Positions 47,591 through 59,700 of a DNA stretch of 64,000 bases are shown one piece after another. Numbering within the stretch: position 1 is the first letter of the stretch; each line of letters starts with the position of its first letter. The position numbers and the translations under genes are program-made. Source of the DNA: Tetragonia tetragonoides. Taxonomy: Eukaryota > Streptophyta > Magnoliopsida > Caryophyllales > Aizoaceae. The notes below the pieces were generated by a model. That model was not told the origin of the DNA and made no database searches. It was given only the letters and a program-made list of their open reading frames with translations. The stretch is taken from contig CM076154.1 in assembly GCA_038025085.1 (NCBI GenBank), positions 24,852,501-24,916,500 of the forward strand, in the 5' to 3' direction.

Positions 47591-49310
47591 GTTAAAACGC
47601 GTAAATGCGTAAATGCATTCAAAAGCTTGAGTTGAAGCTTGTTTGTACTTGTAAACATTCTGGGTGTAGTTTCTCACTGAAATGAATGCAAACAAAGCTT
47701 TTGGTTGCTTTCTCTTAAAATACAACACAAAAGAACTCAATCTTTTTCACCCTAGTCATATGAGCTTTTAAAACGCGTAAATGCATTCAAAAGCTTGAGT
47801 TGAAGCTTGTTTGTACTTGTAAACATTCTTGGTGTAGTTTCTCACTCAAATGAATGCAAACAAAGCATTTGTGTGCTTTCTCTTAATATACAAAACAAAA
47901 GAACTCAATCTCTTTCACCCTAGTCGTAAGAGCTGTTAAAATGCTTAAATGCAATAAAAAGCGTCAGTTGAAGCTTGTGTGTACTTGTAAACATCCTTGG
48001 TGTAGTTTCTCACTCAAATGACTAGGGTGTTAAAACACGACTAGGTTTGATTGCATTTGTGTGAAAGAGATTGAGGTCCTTTGTGTATTAAATGATTTGA
48101 ACAAGTATGTGTTTACAAGTACAAACAAGCTTCAACCCAAAATTTTGAATTCATTTGGGTGCTTTCTCTTAATATACAACACAAAAGACCTCAATCTATT
48201 TCACCCTTGTCGTATGAGCTTTTAAAACGCTTAAATGCATTCAAAAGCTTGAGTTGAAACATGTTTGTACTTGTAAACATCCTAGGTGTAGTTTCTCACA
48301 GAAATGAATGCAAACAAACCATTTGGGTGCTTTCTCTTAATATACAACACAAAAGAACTCAATCTCTTTCACCCTAGTTGTATGAGGTTTTAAAACGCGT
48401 AAATGCATTCAAAAGCTTGAATTGAAGCTTTTCTGTACTTGTTAACATCCTTGGTTAAGTTTCTCACTCAAATGAATGCAAACAAAGCATTTGCGATCTT
48501 TTTCTTAATATACAACACAAAAGAATTCAATCTCTTTTCGCTTTTAAAACGCGTAAATGCATTCAATAGCTTGAGTTGAAGCTTGTTTGTACTTGTAACA
48601 CATCCTTGGTGTAGTTTCTCGCTCAAATGAATGCAAACAAAGCATTTTTGTGATTTCTCTTAATATACAACACAAAAGAACTCAATCTCTTTCACCCTAG
48701 TTGTATGAGGTTTTAAAACGCGTAAATGCATTCAAAAGCTTGAATTGAAGCTTGTTTGTACTTGTAAACATCCTTGGTTAAGTTTCTCACTCAAATGAAT
48801 GCAAACAAAGCATTTGGGTGCGTTCTCTTAATATACAACACAAAGGAACTCAATCTCTTTCACCCTTGTCGTATGAGCTTTTAAAACGCTTAAATGCATT
48901 CAAAAGCTTGAGTTCAAGCTTGTTTGTAGTTGTAAACATCCTTGGGGTAGTTTCACACTCAAATGAATGTAAACAAAGCATTTGCGAGCTTTTTCTTAAT
49001 ATACAACACAAAAGAACTCAATCTCTTTTCGCCTAGTCGTAAGAGCTGTTAAAACGCGTAAATGCATTCAAAAGCTTGAGTTGAAACTTGTTTGTACTTG
49101 TAAACATCCTTGGTGTAGTTTCTCACTCAAATGAATGCAAACAAACCATTTGGGTGATTTCTCTTAATATACAACACAAAAGAACTCAATCTCTTTCACC
49201 CTAGTCATATGAGCTGTTAAAATGCTTGAATGCAATAAAAAGCTTCAGTTGAAGCTTGTTTGTACTTGTAAACATCCTTGGTGTAGTTTCTCACTCAAAT
49301 GAATGCATAA
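47591..49310 (-). repeat. Satellite array, minus orientation, with rearranged patch
   Basis: Paralogous to 6041-8245, including the plus-oriented scrambled patch at about 48010-48150. It holds a single copy of the 491-bp unit that is doubled at 6782-7763. Confidence 0.9.
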
Positions 49311-49957
49311 AAAGCAACCAAAAGCTTTGTTTGCATTCATTTGAGTGAGAAACTTAACCAAGGATGTTTACAAGTACAAACAAGCTTCAACTCAAGCTTT
49401 TGAATGTATTTACGCGTTTTAACAGCTCTTACGATTAGGGCGAAAGAGATTGAGGTCTTTTGTGTTGTATATTAAGAGAAAGCACCCAAATGCTTTGTTT
49501 GCATTCATTTGAGTGAGAAACTACACCAAGGATGTTTACAACTACAAAAAATCTTTAACTCCACCATTTGAATGCATTTACACGTTTTAACAGCTCTTAC
49601 ATCTAGGGGGAAAGAGATTGAGGTCTTTTGTGTTGTATATTAAGAGAAAGCACCCAAATGCTTTGTTTGCATTCATTTGAGTGAGAAACTACACCAACGA
49701 TGTTTACAAGTACAAACAAGCTTTAACTCCACGTTTTGAATGCATTTACGCGTTTTAACAGCTCATACGACTGGGTGAAAGAGATTGAGTTCTTTTGTGT
49801 TGTATTTTCAGAGAAAGCACCCAAAAGCTTTGTTTGCATTCATTGGAGTGAGAAACTACACCAAGGATGTTTACAAGTACAAACAAGCTTCAACTCAAAA
49901 TTTTCAATGTATTTACGCGTTTTAAAAGCTCAGATGACTAGGGTGAAAGAGATTGAG
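49311..49957 (+). repeat. Satellite, plus-oriented segment
   Basis: About four monomers, two more than the matching segment at 8246-8612. The outer joints (GCATAAAAAGCAACC; GAGATTGAGAAAATACATTC) are shared, so the size difference is an internal gain or loss. Confidence 0.88.
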
Positions 49958-52045
49958 AAAATACATTCAAAAGCTTGAGTTGAAGCTTCTTTGTACTTGT
50001 AAACATTCTTGGTGTAGTTTCTCACTCAAATGAATACAAACAACGCATTTGTGTGATTTCTCTTAATATACAACACAAAAGACCTCAATCTCTTTCACCC
50101 TAGATGTAAGAGAGCTGTAAAAACGAGTAAATGCATTCAAAAGGGGAAGTTAAAGCTTGTTTGTACTTGTAAACATCCTTGGTGTAGTTTCTCACCCAAA
50201 TGAATGCAAACAACGCATTTGTGTGCTTTCTCTTAATATACAACACAAAAGACCTCAATCTCTTTCACCCTAGTCATATGAGCTTTTAAAACGGGTAAAT
50301 ACATTCAAAAGCTTGAGTTGAAGCTTGTTTGTACTTGTAAACATCCTTGCTGTAGTTTCTCACTCCAATGAATGCAAACAAAGCTTTTGGGTGCTTTCTC
50401 TGAAAATACAACACAAAAGACCTCAATCTCTTTCACCCTAGCTGTAAGAGCTGTTAAAACGCGAAAATGCATTCAAAAGGTGGAGCTAAAGCTTGTTTGT
50501 ACTTTTAAACATCCTTGGTGTAGTTTCTCCCTCAAATGAATGCAAACAAAGCTTTCGGTTGCTTTCTCTTATAATACAACACAAAAGAATTCAATCTTTT
50601 TCACCCTAGTCATATGAGCTTTTTAAACGCGTAAATGCATTCAAAAGCTTGAGTTGAAGCTTGTTTGTACTCGTAAAGATTCTTGGTGTAGTTTCTCACT
50701 GAAATGAATGCAAAAAAGCTTTAGGTTGCTTTCTCTTAAAATACAACACAAAAGAACTCTATCTTTTTCACCCTAGTCATATGAGCTTTTAAAACGCGTA
50801 AATGCATTCAAAAGCTTGAGTTGAAGCTTGTTTGTACTTGTAAACATCCTTGGTGTAGTTTCTCACTCAAATGAATGCAAACAAAGCATTTGTGTGATTT
50901 CTCTTAATATACAACACAAAAGAACTCAATCTCTTTCACCCTAATTGTAAGAGCTGTTAAAATACGTAAATGCATTCAAAAGGTGGAGTTAAAGCTTGTT
51001 TGTGCTTATAAACATCCTTGGTGTAGTTTCTCACTCAAATGAATGCAAAGAAAGCATTTGGGTGCTTTCTCTTAATATACAACACAAAAGAACTCAATCT
51101 CTTTCACCCTAGATGTAAGAGCTGTTGAAACGCGTAAATGTATTTAAAAGGTGGAGTTAAAGCTTGTTTGTACTTGTAAACATCCTTGGTGTAGTTTCTC
51201 ACTTAAATGAATGCAAAAAAAGCATTTGGGTGCTTTCTCTTAAAATACAACACAAAAGACCTCAATCTCTTTCACCCTAATCGTAAGAGTTGTTAAAACG
51301 CGTAAATACATTCAAAAGCTTCAGTTGAAGCTTGTTTGTATTTGTAAACATCCTAGGTGCAGTTTCACACTCAAATGTATCCGAACAAAGTATTTGGATG
51401 CTTTCTCTTAATGTACAACACAAAAGAACTCAAATCTCTTTCACCCTACTCGTATGAGCTTTTAAAACGCGTAAATGCATTTTCAAAAGCTTGAGTTGAA
51501 GCATGTTTGTACATTTAAACATCCTAGGTGTAGTTTCACACTCAAATGAATGCAAACAAAACATTTGGGTGTTTTCTCTTAATGAACAACACAAAAAAAC
51601 TCAATCTCTATCACCCTAGTCGTAAGAGCTGTTAAAACGCGTAAATGCATTCAAAAGCTTGAGTTGAAGCTTGTTTGTACGCGTAAACGCGTAAAATTGT
51701 ACAAACATGCTTACTTTGGTGACATTATGGTCAAGGTCACCCAAATGCTTTGTTTGCATTCATTATGCACCCAAACGCGAAAATGCATTCAAAAGCTTGC
51801 ATTCAAAAGCTTGAGTTCAAGCTTGTTTGTACTTGTAAACATCCAAGGTGTAGTTTCACACGCAAATGAATGCAAACAAAGTGTTTGGATGCTTTCTCTT
51901 AATATACAACACAAAGAACTCAAATCTCTTTCACCCTATTCGTATGAGCTTTTAAAACGCGTAAATGCATTCAAAAGCTTGAGTTGAAGCTTGTTTGTTT
52001 TTGTAAACATCCTAGGTGTAGTTTCACACTCAAATGAATGCAAAC
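49958..52045 (-). repeat. Satellite array, minus orientation
   Basis: About 12 monomers, paralogous to 8613-10625 and ending with the unpaired left palindrome arm at 51791-52047. Confidence 0.9.
51680..51790. other. Short non-satellite patch, second copy
   Basis: Same sequence as 10256-10374, including GGTGAC and GTCACC, here preceded by a doubled CGCGTAAA. Origin unknown. Confidence 0.55.
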
Positions 52046-52796
52046 AAAGGAATACGAGTAGGGTGAAAGAGATTTGAGGTCTTTTGTGTTGTATGTTAAC
52101 AGCTTTGTTTGCATTCATTTGAGTGAGAAACTACACCAAGGATGTTTACAAGTACAAACAAGCTTTAACTCCACCTTTTGAATGCATTTACGCATTTTAA
52201 CAGCTCTTATATCTAGGGTGAAAGAGATTGAGGTCTTTTGTGTTGTATATTAAGAGAAAGCACCCAAATGCTTTGTTTGCATTCATTTGAGGGAGAAACT
52301 ACACCAAGGATGTTTACAAGTACAAACAAGCTTTAACTCCACCTTTTGAATGCATTTACGCGTTTTAACAGCTCTTACATCTAGGGTGAAAGAGATTGAG
52401 TTCTTTTGTGTTGTATATTAAGAGAAAGCACCCAAATGCTTTGTTTGCATTCATTTGAGGGAGAAACTACACCAAGGATGTTTACAAGTACAAAAAAGCT
52501 TCAACTCAAGCTTTTGAAAGCATTTACGCGTTTTAAAACCTCATACGACTAGGGTGAAAGAGATTGAGGTCTTTTGTGTTGTATATTAAGAGAAAGCACT
52601 CAAATGCTTTGTTTGCATTCATTTGAGTGAAAAACTACACCAAGGATGTTTACAAGTACAAACAAGCTTTAACTCCACCTTTTGAATGCATTTACGCTTT
52701 TTAACAGCTCTTACATCTAGGGTGAAAGAGATTGAGTTCTTTTGTGTTGTATATTAAGAGAAATCACCGAAATTCTTTATTTGCATTCAGTTGATT

Positions 52797-52919
52797 GTTT
52801 GTACTTGTAAATTGAAAAGGTGAATGTAAACAAAATTAAGAAACTGTTTAAAACGCGTAAACATCCTTGGTTAAGTTTCTCACTCAAATGAATGCAAACA
52901 AAGCTTTTGGTTGCTTTAT
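52797..52919 (-). repeat. Minus-oriented chimeric island 4
   Basis: Paralogue of the island at 15545, with the TGTTTGTACTTGTAAATTG edge, though it lies nearer the position of the 11951 island in the duplicated map. Confidence 0.78.
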
Positions 52920-54098
52920 ATTCATTCATTTGAGTGAGAAACTACTCCAAGGATGTTTACAAGTACAAACAAGCTTTAACTCCACCTTTTGAATGCATTT
53001 ACACGTTTTAACAGCTCTTACATCTAGCGTGAAAGAGATTGAGTTCTTTTGTGTTGTATATTAAGAGAAAGGACCCAAAAGCTTTGTTTGCATTCATTTG
53101 AGGGAGAAACTACACCAAGGATGTTTACAAGTACAAAAAAGCTTCAACTCAAAATTTTGAATGTATTTACGCGTTTTAACAGCTCTTACGACTAGGGTGA
53201 AAGAGTTGAGGTCTTTTGTGTTGTATATTAAGAGAAAGCACCCAAATGCTTTCTTTGCATTAATTTGAGTGAGAAACTACACCAAGGATATTTACAAGTT
53301 CAAACAAGTTTCAACTCAAGCTTTTGAATGCATATACGCGTTTTAACAGCTCTTACGACTAGGCGAAAAGAGATTGAGTTCTTTTGTGTTGTATATTAAG
53401 AAAAATCTCGCAAATGCTTTGTTTAAATTCATTTGAGTGTGAAACTACACCAAGGATGTTTATAACTACAAACTGGCTTCAACTCAGGCTTTTGAATGCA
53501 TTTACGCGTTTTAAAAGCTCATACGAAAAGGGTGAAGGAGATTAAGTTCTTTTGTGTTGTATATTAAGAGAAAGCACCCAAATGCTTTGTATGCATTCAT
53601 TTGAGTGAGAAACTACGCCAAGGATGTTTACAAGTACAAACAAGCTTTAACTCCACCTTTTGAATGCATTTACGCGTTTTAACAGCTCTTGCATCTAGGG
53701 TGAAAGAGATTAAGTTCTTTTGTGTTGTATATTAAGAGAAAGCACCCAAATGCTTTGTTTGCAATCATTTGAGGGAGAAACTACACCAAGGATGTTTACA
53801 AGTACAATCAAGCTTCAACTCAAGCTTTTGAAAGTATTTACGCGTTTTAAAACCTCATACGACTAGGGTGAAAGAGATAGAGGCCTTTTGTGTTGTATAT
53901 TAAGAGAAAGCACCCAAAATGCTTTGTTTGCATTCATTTGAGTGAGAAACAACACCAAGGATGTTTACAAGTACAAACAAGCTTTAACTCCACCTTTTGA
54001 ATGCATTTACGCGTTTTAACAGCTCTTACATTTAGGGTGAAAGAGATTGAGTTCTTTTGTGTTGTATATTAAGAGAAAGCACCCAAATGCTTTATTTG

Positions 54099-54209
54099 CA
54101 TTCAAAAGGTGAATGCAAACAAAATTAAGAAACTGTTTAAAACGCGTAAACATCCTTGGTTAAGTTTCTCACTCAAATGAATGCAAACAAAGCTTTTGGT
54201 TGCTTTGTA
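54099..54209 (-). repeat. Minus-oriented chimeric island 5
   Basis: Same marker AAGAAACTGTTTAAAACGCG, with the AAAATTAAG variant; related to the island at 11951. Confidence 0.8.
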
Positions 54210-55613
54210 TGCATTAATTTGAGTGAGAAACTACACCAAGAATGTTTACAAGTACAAACAAGTTTCAACTCAAGCTTTTGAATGCATTTACGCGTTTTGA
54301 CAGCTCTTACGACTAGGCGAAAAGAGATTGAGTTCTTTTGTGTTGTATATTAAGAAAAAGCTCGCAAATGCTTTGTTTAAATTCTTTTGAGTGTGAAACT
54401 ACCCCAAGGATGTTTACAACTACAAACAAGCTTGAACTCAAGCTTTTGAATGCATTTAAGCGTTTTAAAAGCTCATACGACAAGGGTGAAAGAGATTGAG
54501 TTCTTTTGTGTTGTATATTAAGAGAACGCACCCAAATGTTTTCTTTGCATTCATTTGAGTGAGAAACTACACCAAAGATATTTACAAGTACAAACAAGCT
54601 TAAACTCAAGCTTTTGAATGCATTTACGCGTTTTAAAAGCTCATATGACTTGGGTGAAAAAGGTTGAGTTCTTTTGTGTTGTATATTAAGAGAACGCACC
54701 CAAATGTTTTCTTTGCATTCATTTGAGTGAGAAACTACACCAAAGATGTTTACAAGTACAAACAAGCTTAAACTCAAGCTTTTCGATGCATTTACGCGTT
54801 TCAAAAGCACATATGACTAGGGTGAAAAAGGTTGAGTTCTTTTGTGTTGTATATTAAGAGAAAGCACCCAAATGCTTTGTTTGCATTCATTTGAGTTAGA
54901 AACTTAACCAAGGATGTTTACAAGTACAAACAAGCTTCAACTCAAGCTTTTGAATGCATTTACGCGTTTTAACAGCTCTTACATCTAGGGTGAAAGAGAT
55001 TGAGTTCTTTTTTGTTGTATATTAAGAGAAAGCACCCAAATGCTTTATTTGCATTCAAAAGGTGAATGCAAACAATTTTAAGAAACTGTTTAAAACGCGT
55101 AAACATCCTTGGTTAAGTTTCTCACTCAAATGAATGCAAACAAAGCTTTTGGTTGCTTTGTATGCATTCATTTGAGTGAGAAACTACACAAAGAATGTTT
55201 ACAAGTACAAACAAGTTTCAACTCAAGCTTTTGAATGCATTTACGCGTCTTAACAGCTCTTACGACTAGGCGAAAAGAGATTGAGTTCTTTTGTGTTGTA
55301 TATTAAGAAAAAGCTCGCAAATGCTTTGTTTAAATTCTTTTGAGTGTGAAACTACCCCAAGGATGTTTACAACTACAAACAAGCTTGAACTCAAGCTTTT
55401 GAATGCATTTAAGCGTTTTAAAAGCTCATACGACAAGGGTGAAAGAGATTGAGTTCTTTTGTGTTGTATATTAAGAGAACGCACCCAAATGTTTTCTTTG
55501 CATTCATTTGAGTGAGAAACTACACCAAAGATATTTACAAGTACAAACAAGCTTAAACTCAAGCTTTTGAATGCATTTACGCGTTTTAAAAGCTCATATG
55601 ACTTGGGTGAAAA
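54210..55613. repeat. About 450-bp segment repeated 953 bp apart
   Basis: 54210-54660 and 55163-55613 are near-identical (AGACTAGGCGAAAAGAG-type joint, TTTAAATTCTTTTGAGTG, CCAAAGATATTTACAAG, CATATGACTTGGGTG). The rare CATATGACTTGGG variant in both shows recent local duplication. Copy A has related but less similar segments near 12060 and 12830. Confidence 0.8.
55051..55162 (-). repeat. Minus-oriented chimeric island 6
   Basis: Carries the AATTTTAAG variant of the island marker, as does the island at 12719. Confidence 0.8.
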
Positions 55614-57979
55614 AGGTTGAGTTCTTTTGTGTTGTATATTAAGAGAAAGCATCCAAATGCTTTGTTTGCATTCATTTGAGTGAGAAACTTAACCAAGGAT
55701 GTTTACAAGTACAAACAAGCTTTAACTCCACCTTTTGAATGCATTTTCGCGTTTTAAAAGCTCATATGACTAGGGTGAAAGAGATTGAGTTCTTTTGTGT
55801 TGTATATTAAGAGAAAGCACCCAGATGCTTTGTTTGCATTCATTTGAGTGAGAAACTACACCAAGGATGTTTACAAGTACAAACAAGCTTCAACTCAAGC
55901 TTTTGAATGTATTTACGCATTTTAAAAGCTCATATGACAAGGCGAAAAGAGATTGAGTTCTTTTGTGTTGTATATTAAGAAAAAGCTCGCAAATGCTTTG
56001 TTTACATTCTTTTGAGTGTGAAACTACCCCAAGGATGTTTACAACTACAAACAAGCTTGAACTCAAGCTTTTGAATGCATTTAAGCGTTTTAAAAGCTTA
56101 TACTACAAGGGGGAAAGAGATTGAGGTCTTTTGTGTTGTATATTAAAAGAAAGCACCCAAATGCTTTGTTTGCATTCATTTGAGGGAGTAACTACACCAA
56201 GGATGTTTACAAGTACAAACAAGCTTTAACTCCACCTTTAGAATGCATTTACACGTTTTAAAACCTCATATGACTAGGGTGAAAAAGAATGAGTTCTTTT
56301 GTGTTGTTTATTAAGAGAAAGCACCCAAATGCTTTGTTTGCATTCATTTGAGTGAGAAACTTAACCAAGGATGTTTACAAGTACAAACAAGCTTCAACTC
56401 AAGCTTTTGAATGTATTTACGCGTTTTAACAGCTCTTACGGTTAGGGTGAAAGAGATTGAGGTCTTTTGTGTTGTATAATAAGAGAAAGCACCCAAAATC
56501 TTTGTTTGCATTCATTTGAGTGAGAAACTACACCAAGGATTTTCACAAGTACAAACAAGCTTTAACTCCACCTTTTGAATGCATTTACGCGTTTTAACAG
56601 CTCTTACATCTAGGGTTTAAGAGATTGAGTTCTTTTGTGTTGTATATTAGGAGAAAGCACCCAAATGCTTTGTTTGCATTCATTTGAGGGAGAAACTACA
56701 CCAAGGATGTTTACAAGTACAAACAAGCTTCAACTCAAGCTTTTGAAAGCATTTACGCGTTTTAAAACCTCATACGACAAGGGTGAAAAAGATTGAGTCC
56801 TTTTCAGTTGTATATTAAGAGAAAGCACCCAAATGGTTTGTTTGCATTTATTTGAGTGAGAAACTACACCAAGGATGTTTACAAGTAAAAACAAGCTTCA
56901 ACTCAAAATTTTGAATGTATTTACGCGTTTTAACAGCTTTTACGACAAGGGTGAAAGAGTTGAGGTCTTTTGTGTTGAATATTAAGAGAAAGCACCCAAA
57001 TGCTTTCTTTGCATTAATTTGAGTGAGAAACTACACCAAGGATGTTTACAAGTTCAAACAACTTTTAACTCAAGCTTTTGAATGCATTTACGCGTTTTAA
57101 CAGCTCTTCCGACTACGCGAAAAGAGATTGAGCTCTTTTGTGTTGTATATTAAGAAAAAGCTCGCAAATGCATTGTTTAAATTCATTTGAGTGTTAAACT
57201 ACTCCAAGGATGTTTACAACTACAAACAGGCTTCAACTCAAGCTTTTGAATGCATTTACGTGTTTTAAAAAAGCTCATACGAAAAGGGTGAAAGAGATTG
57301 AGTTCTTTTGTGTTGTATATTAAGAGAAAGCACCCAAATGCTTTGTCTTAATTCATTTGAGGGAGAAACTACACAAGGGATGTTTACAAGTACAAACAAG
57401 CTTCAACTCAAGCTTTTGAATGCGTTTACGCGTTTTAAAAGCTCATATGACTAGGGTAAAAAAGGTTGAGTTCTTTTGTGTTGTATATTAAGAGAAAGCA
57501 TCCAAATGCTTTGTTTGCATTCATTTGAGTGAGAAACTTAACCAAGGATGTTTACTAGTACAAACAAGCTTCAACTCAAGCTTTTGAATGCATATACGCG
57601 TTTTAAAACCTCATACGACTAGGGTGAAAGAGATTGAGTTCTTTTGTGTTATATTTTCAGAGAAAGCACCCAAAAGCTTTGTTTGGATTCATTGGAGTGA
57701 GAAACTATACCAAGGATGTTTACAAGTACAAACAAGCTTCAACTCAAGCTTTTAAATGTATTTACGTGTTTTAAAAGCTCATATGACTAGGGTGAAAGAG
57801 ATTGAGGTCTTTTGTGTTGTATATTCAGAGAAAGCACACAAATGCTTTGTTTGCATTCATTTGAGTGAGAAACTACACCAAGGATGTTTACAAGTACAAA
57901 CAAGCTTTAACTCCACCTTTTGAATGCATTTACGCGTTTTAACAGCTCTTACATCTAGGGTGAAAGAGATTGAGTTCTT

Positions 57980-59700
57980 TTGTGTTGTGTATTAAGAGAA
58001 AGCACCCAAATGCTTTATTTGAATTCATTTGAGTGAGAAACTACACCAAGGATGTTTACAAGTACAATCAAGCTTTAACTCCACCTTTTGAATGCATTTA
58101 CGCGTTTTAACAGCTTTTAAATCTAGGGTGAAAGACATTGAGTTTTTTTGTGTTGTATATTAAGAGAAAGCACCCAAATGTTTTGTTTGCATTCATTTGA
58201 GGGAGAAACTACACCAAGGATGTTTACAAGTACAAACAAGCTTCAACTCAAGCTTTTGAAAGCATTTACGCGTTTAAAACCTCATATGACTAGGGTGAAA
58301 CAGATTGAGTTCTTTTCTGTTGTATATTAAGAGAAAGCACCCAAATGCATTGTTTGCATTTATTTGTGAGAGAAACTACACCAAGGATGTTTACAAGTAC
58401 AAACAAGCTTCAACTCAAATATTTTAAATGTATTTACGCGTTTTAACAGCTCTTACGATTAGGGTGAAAGAGTTGAGGTCTTTTGTGTTGTGTATTAAGA
58501 GAAAGCACCCAAATGCTTTATTTGAATTCATTTGAGTGAGAAACTACACCAAGGATGTTTACAAGTACAATCAAGCTTTAACTCCACCTTTTGAATGCAT
58601 TTACGCGTTTTAACAGCTTTTAAATCTAGGGTGAAAGACATTGAGTTTTTTTGTGTTGTATATTAAGAGAAAGCACCCAAATGTTTTGTTTGCATTCATT
58701 TGAGGGAGAAACTACACCAAGGATGTTTACAAGTAAAAGCAAGCTTCAACTCAAAATTTTGAATGTATTTATGCGTTTTAACAGCTCTTACGACTAGGGT
58801 GAAAGAGTTGAGGTCTTTTGTGTTGTATATTAAGAGAACGCACCCAAATATTTTCTTTGCATTCATTTGAGTGAGAAACTATACCAAGGATGTTTACAAG
58901 TACAAACAAGCTTTAACTCCACCTTTTGAATGCATTTACGCGTTTTAACAGCTCTTACATCTAGGGTGAAAGAGATTGAGTTCTTTTGTGTTGTGTATTA
59001 AGAGAAAGCACCCAAATGCTTTATTTGAATTCATTTGAGTGAGAAACTACACCAAGGATGTTTACAAGTACAATCAAGCATTAACTCCACCTTTTGAATG
59101 CATTTACGCGCTTTAACAGCTTTTAAATCTAGGGTGAAAGACATTGAGTTTTTTTGTGTTGTATATTAAGAGAAAGCACCCAAATGTTTTGTTTGTATTC
59201 ATTTGAGGGAGAAACTACACCAAGGATGTTTACAAGTACAAACAAGCTTCAACTCAAGCTTTTGAAAGCATTTACGCGTTTTAAAACCTCATACGACTGG
59301 GGTGAAACAGATTGAGTTCTTTTCTGTTGTATATTAAGAGAAAGCACCCAAATGCTTTGTTTGCATTTATTTGAGAGAGAAACTACACCAAGGATGTTTA
59401 CAAGTACAAACAAGCTTCAACTCAAAATTTTGAATGTATTTAAGCGTTTTAACAGCTCTTACGACTAGGGTGAAAGAGTTGAGGTCTTTTGTGTTGTGTA
59501 TTAAGAGAAAGCACCCAAATGCTTTATTTGAATTCATTTGAGTGAGAAACTACACCAAGGATGTTTACAAGTACAATCAAGCTTTAACTCCACCTTTTGA
59601 ATGCATTTACGCGTTTTAACAGCTTTTAACTCTAGGGTGAAAGACATTGAGTTTTTTTGTGTTGTATATTAAGAGAAAGCACCCAAATGTTTTGTTTGCA
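57980..59700 (+). repeat. Three-monomer higher-order repeat, 503-bp period
   Basis: The ACAATCAA marker occurs at 58064, 58567, 59070 and 59573, exactly 503 bp apart. Typical order is: (i) GTACAATCAAG with CAGCTTTTAAATCTAGGG and GACATTGAG; (ii) GAAAGCATTTACGCG with GAAACAGATTGAG and TTTTCTGTTG; (iii) CTCAAAATTTTGAATG with GAAAGAGTTGAGG. The middle unit (58567-59070) has another subtype in one slot. Later markers at 61251, 61754 and 62761 are 1678, 503 and 1007 bp apart, whole numbers of monomers. Confidence 0.88.

Larger units (their letters stand above)
40270..57340. repeat. Copy A' of large segmental duplication
   Basis: Paralogue of about 430-15000. Differences from copy A include one monomer fewer near 43190, one more near 45400-45570, one 491-bp unit fewer near 48800, a longer plus block at 49311-49957, no right arm for the 10.4-kb palindrome, and a 953-bp duplication at 54.2-55.6 kb. 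The copia fragments differ by about five changes in 297 bp. Confidence 0.8.

Noticed and set aside
54313..54810. 165-residue minus-strand open frame and dozens of similar 60-130-residue frames across the array
   Set aside because: All are satellite monomers read in a frame that stays open because of the 168-bp period. The same peptides appear on both strands and are broken elsewhere by stops and indels. No start context, intron signals or conserved domain supports a gene.
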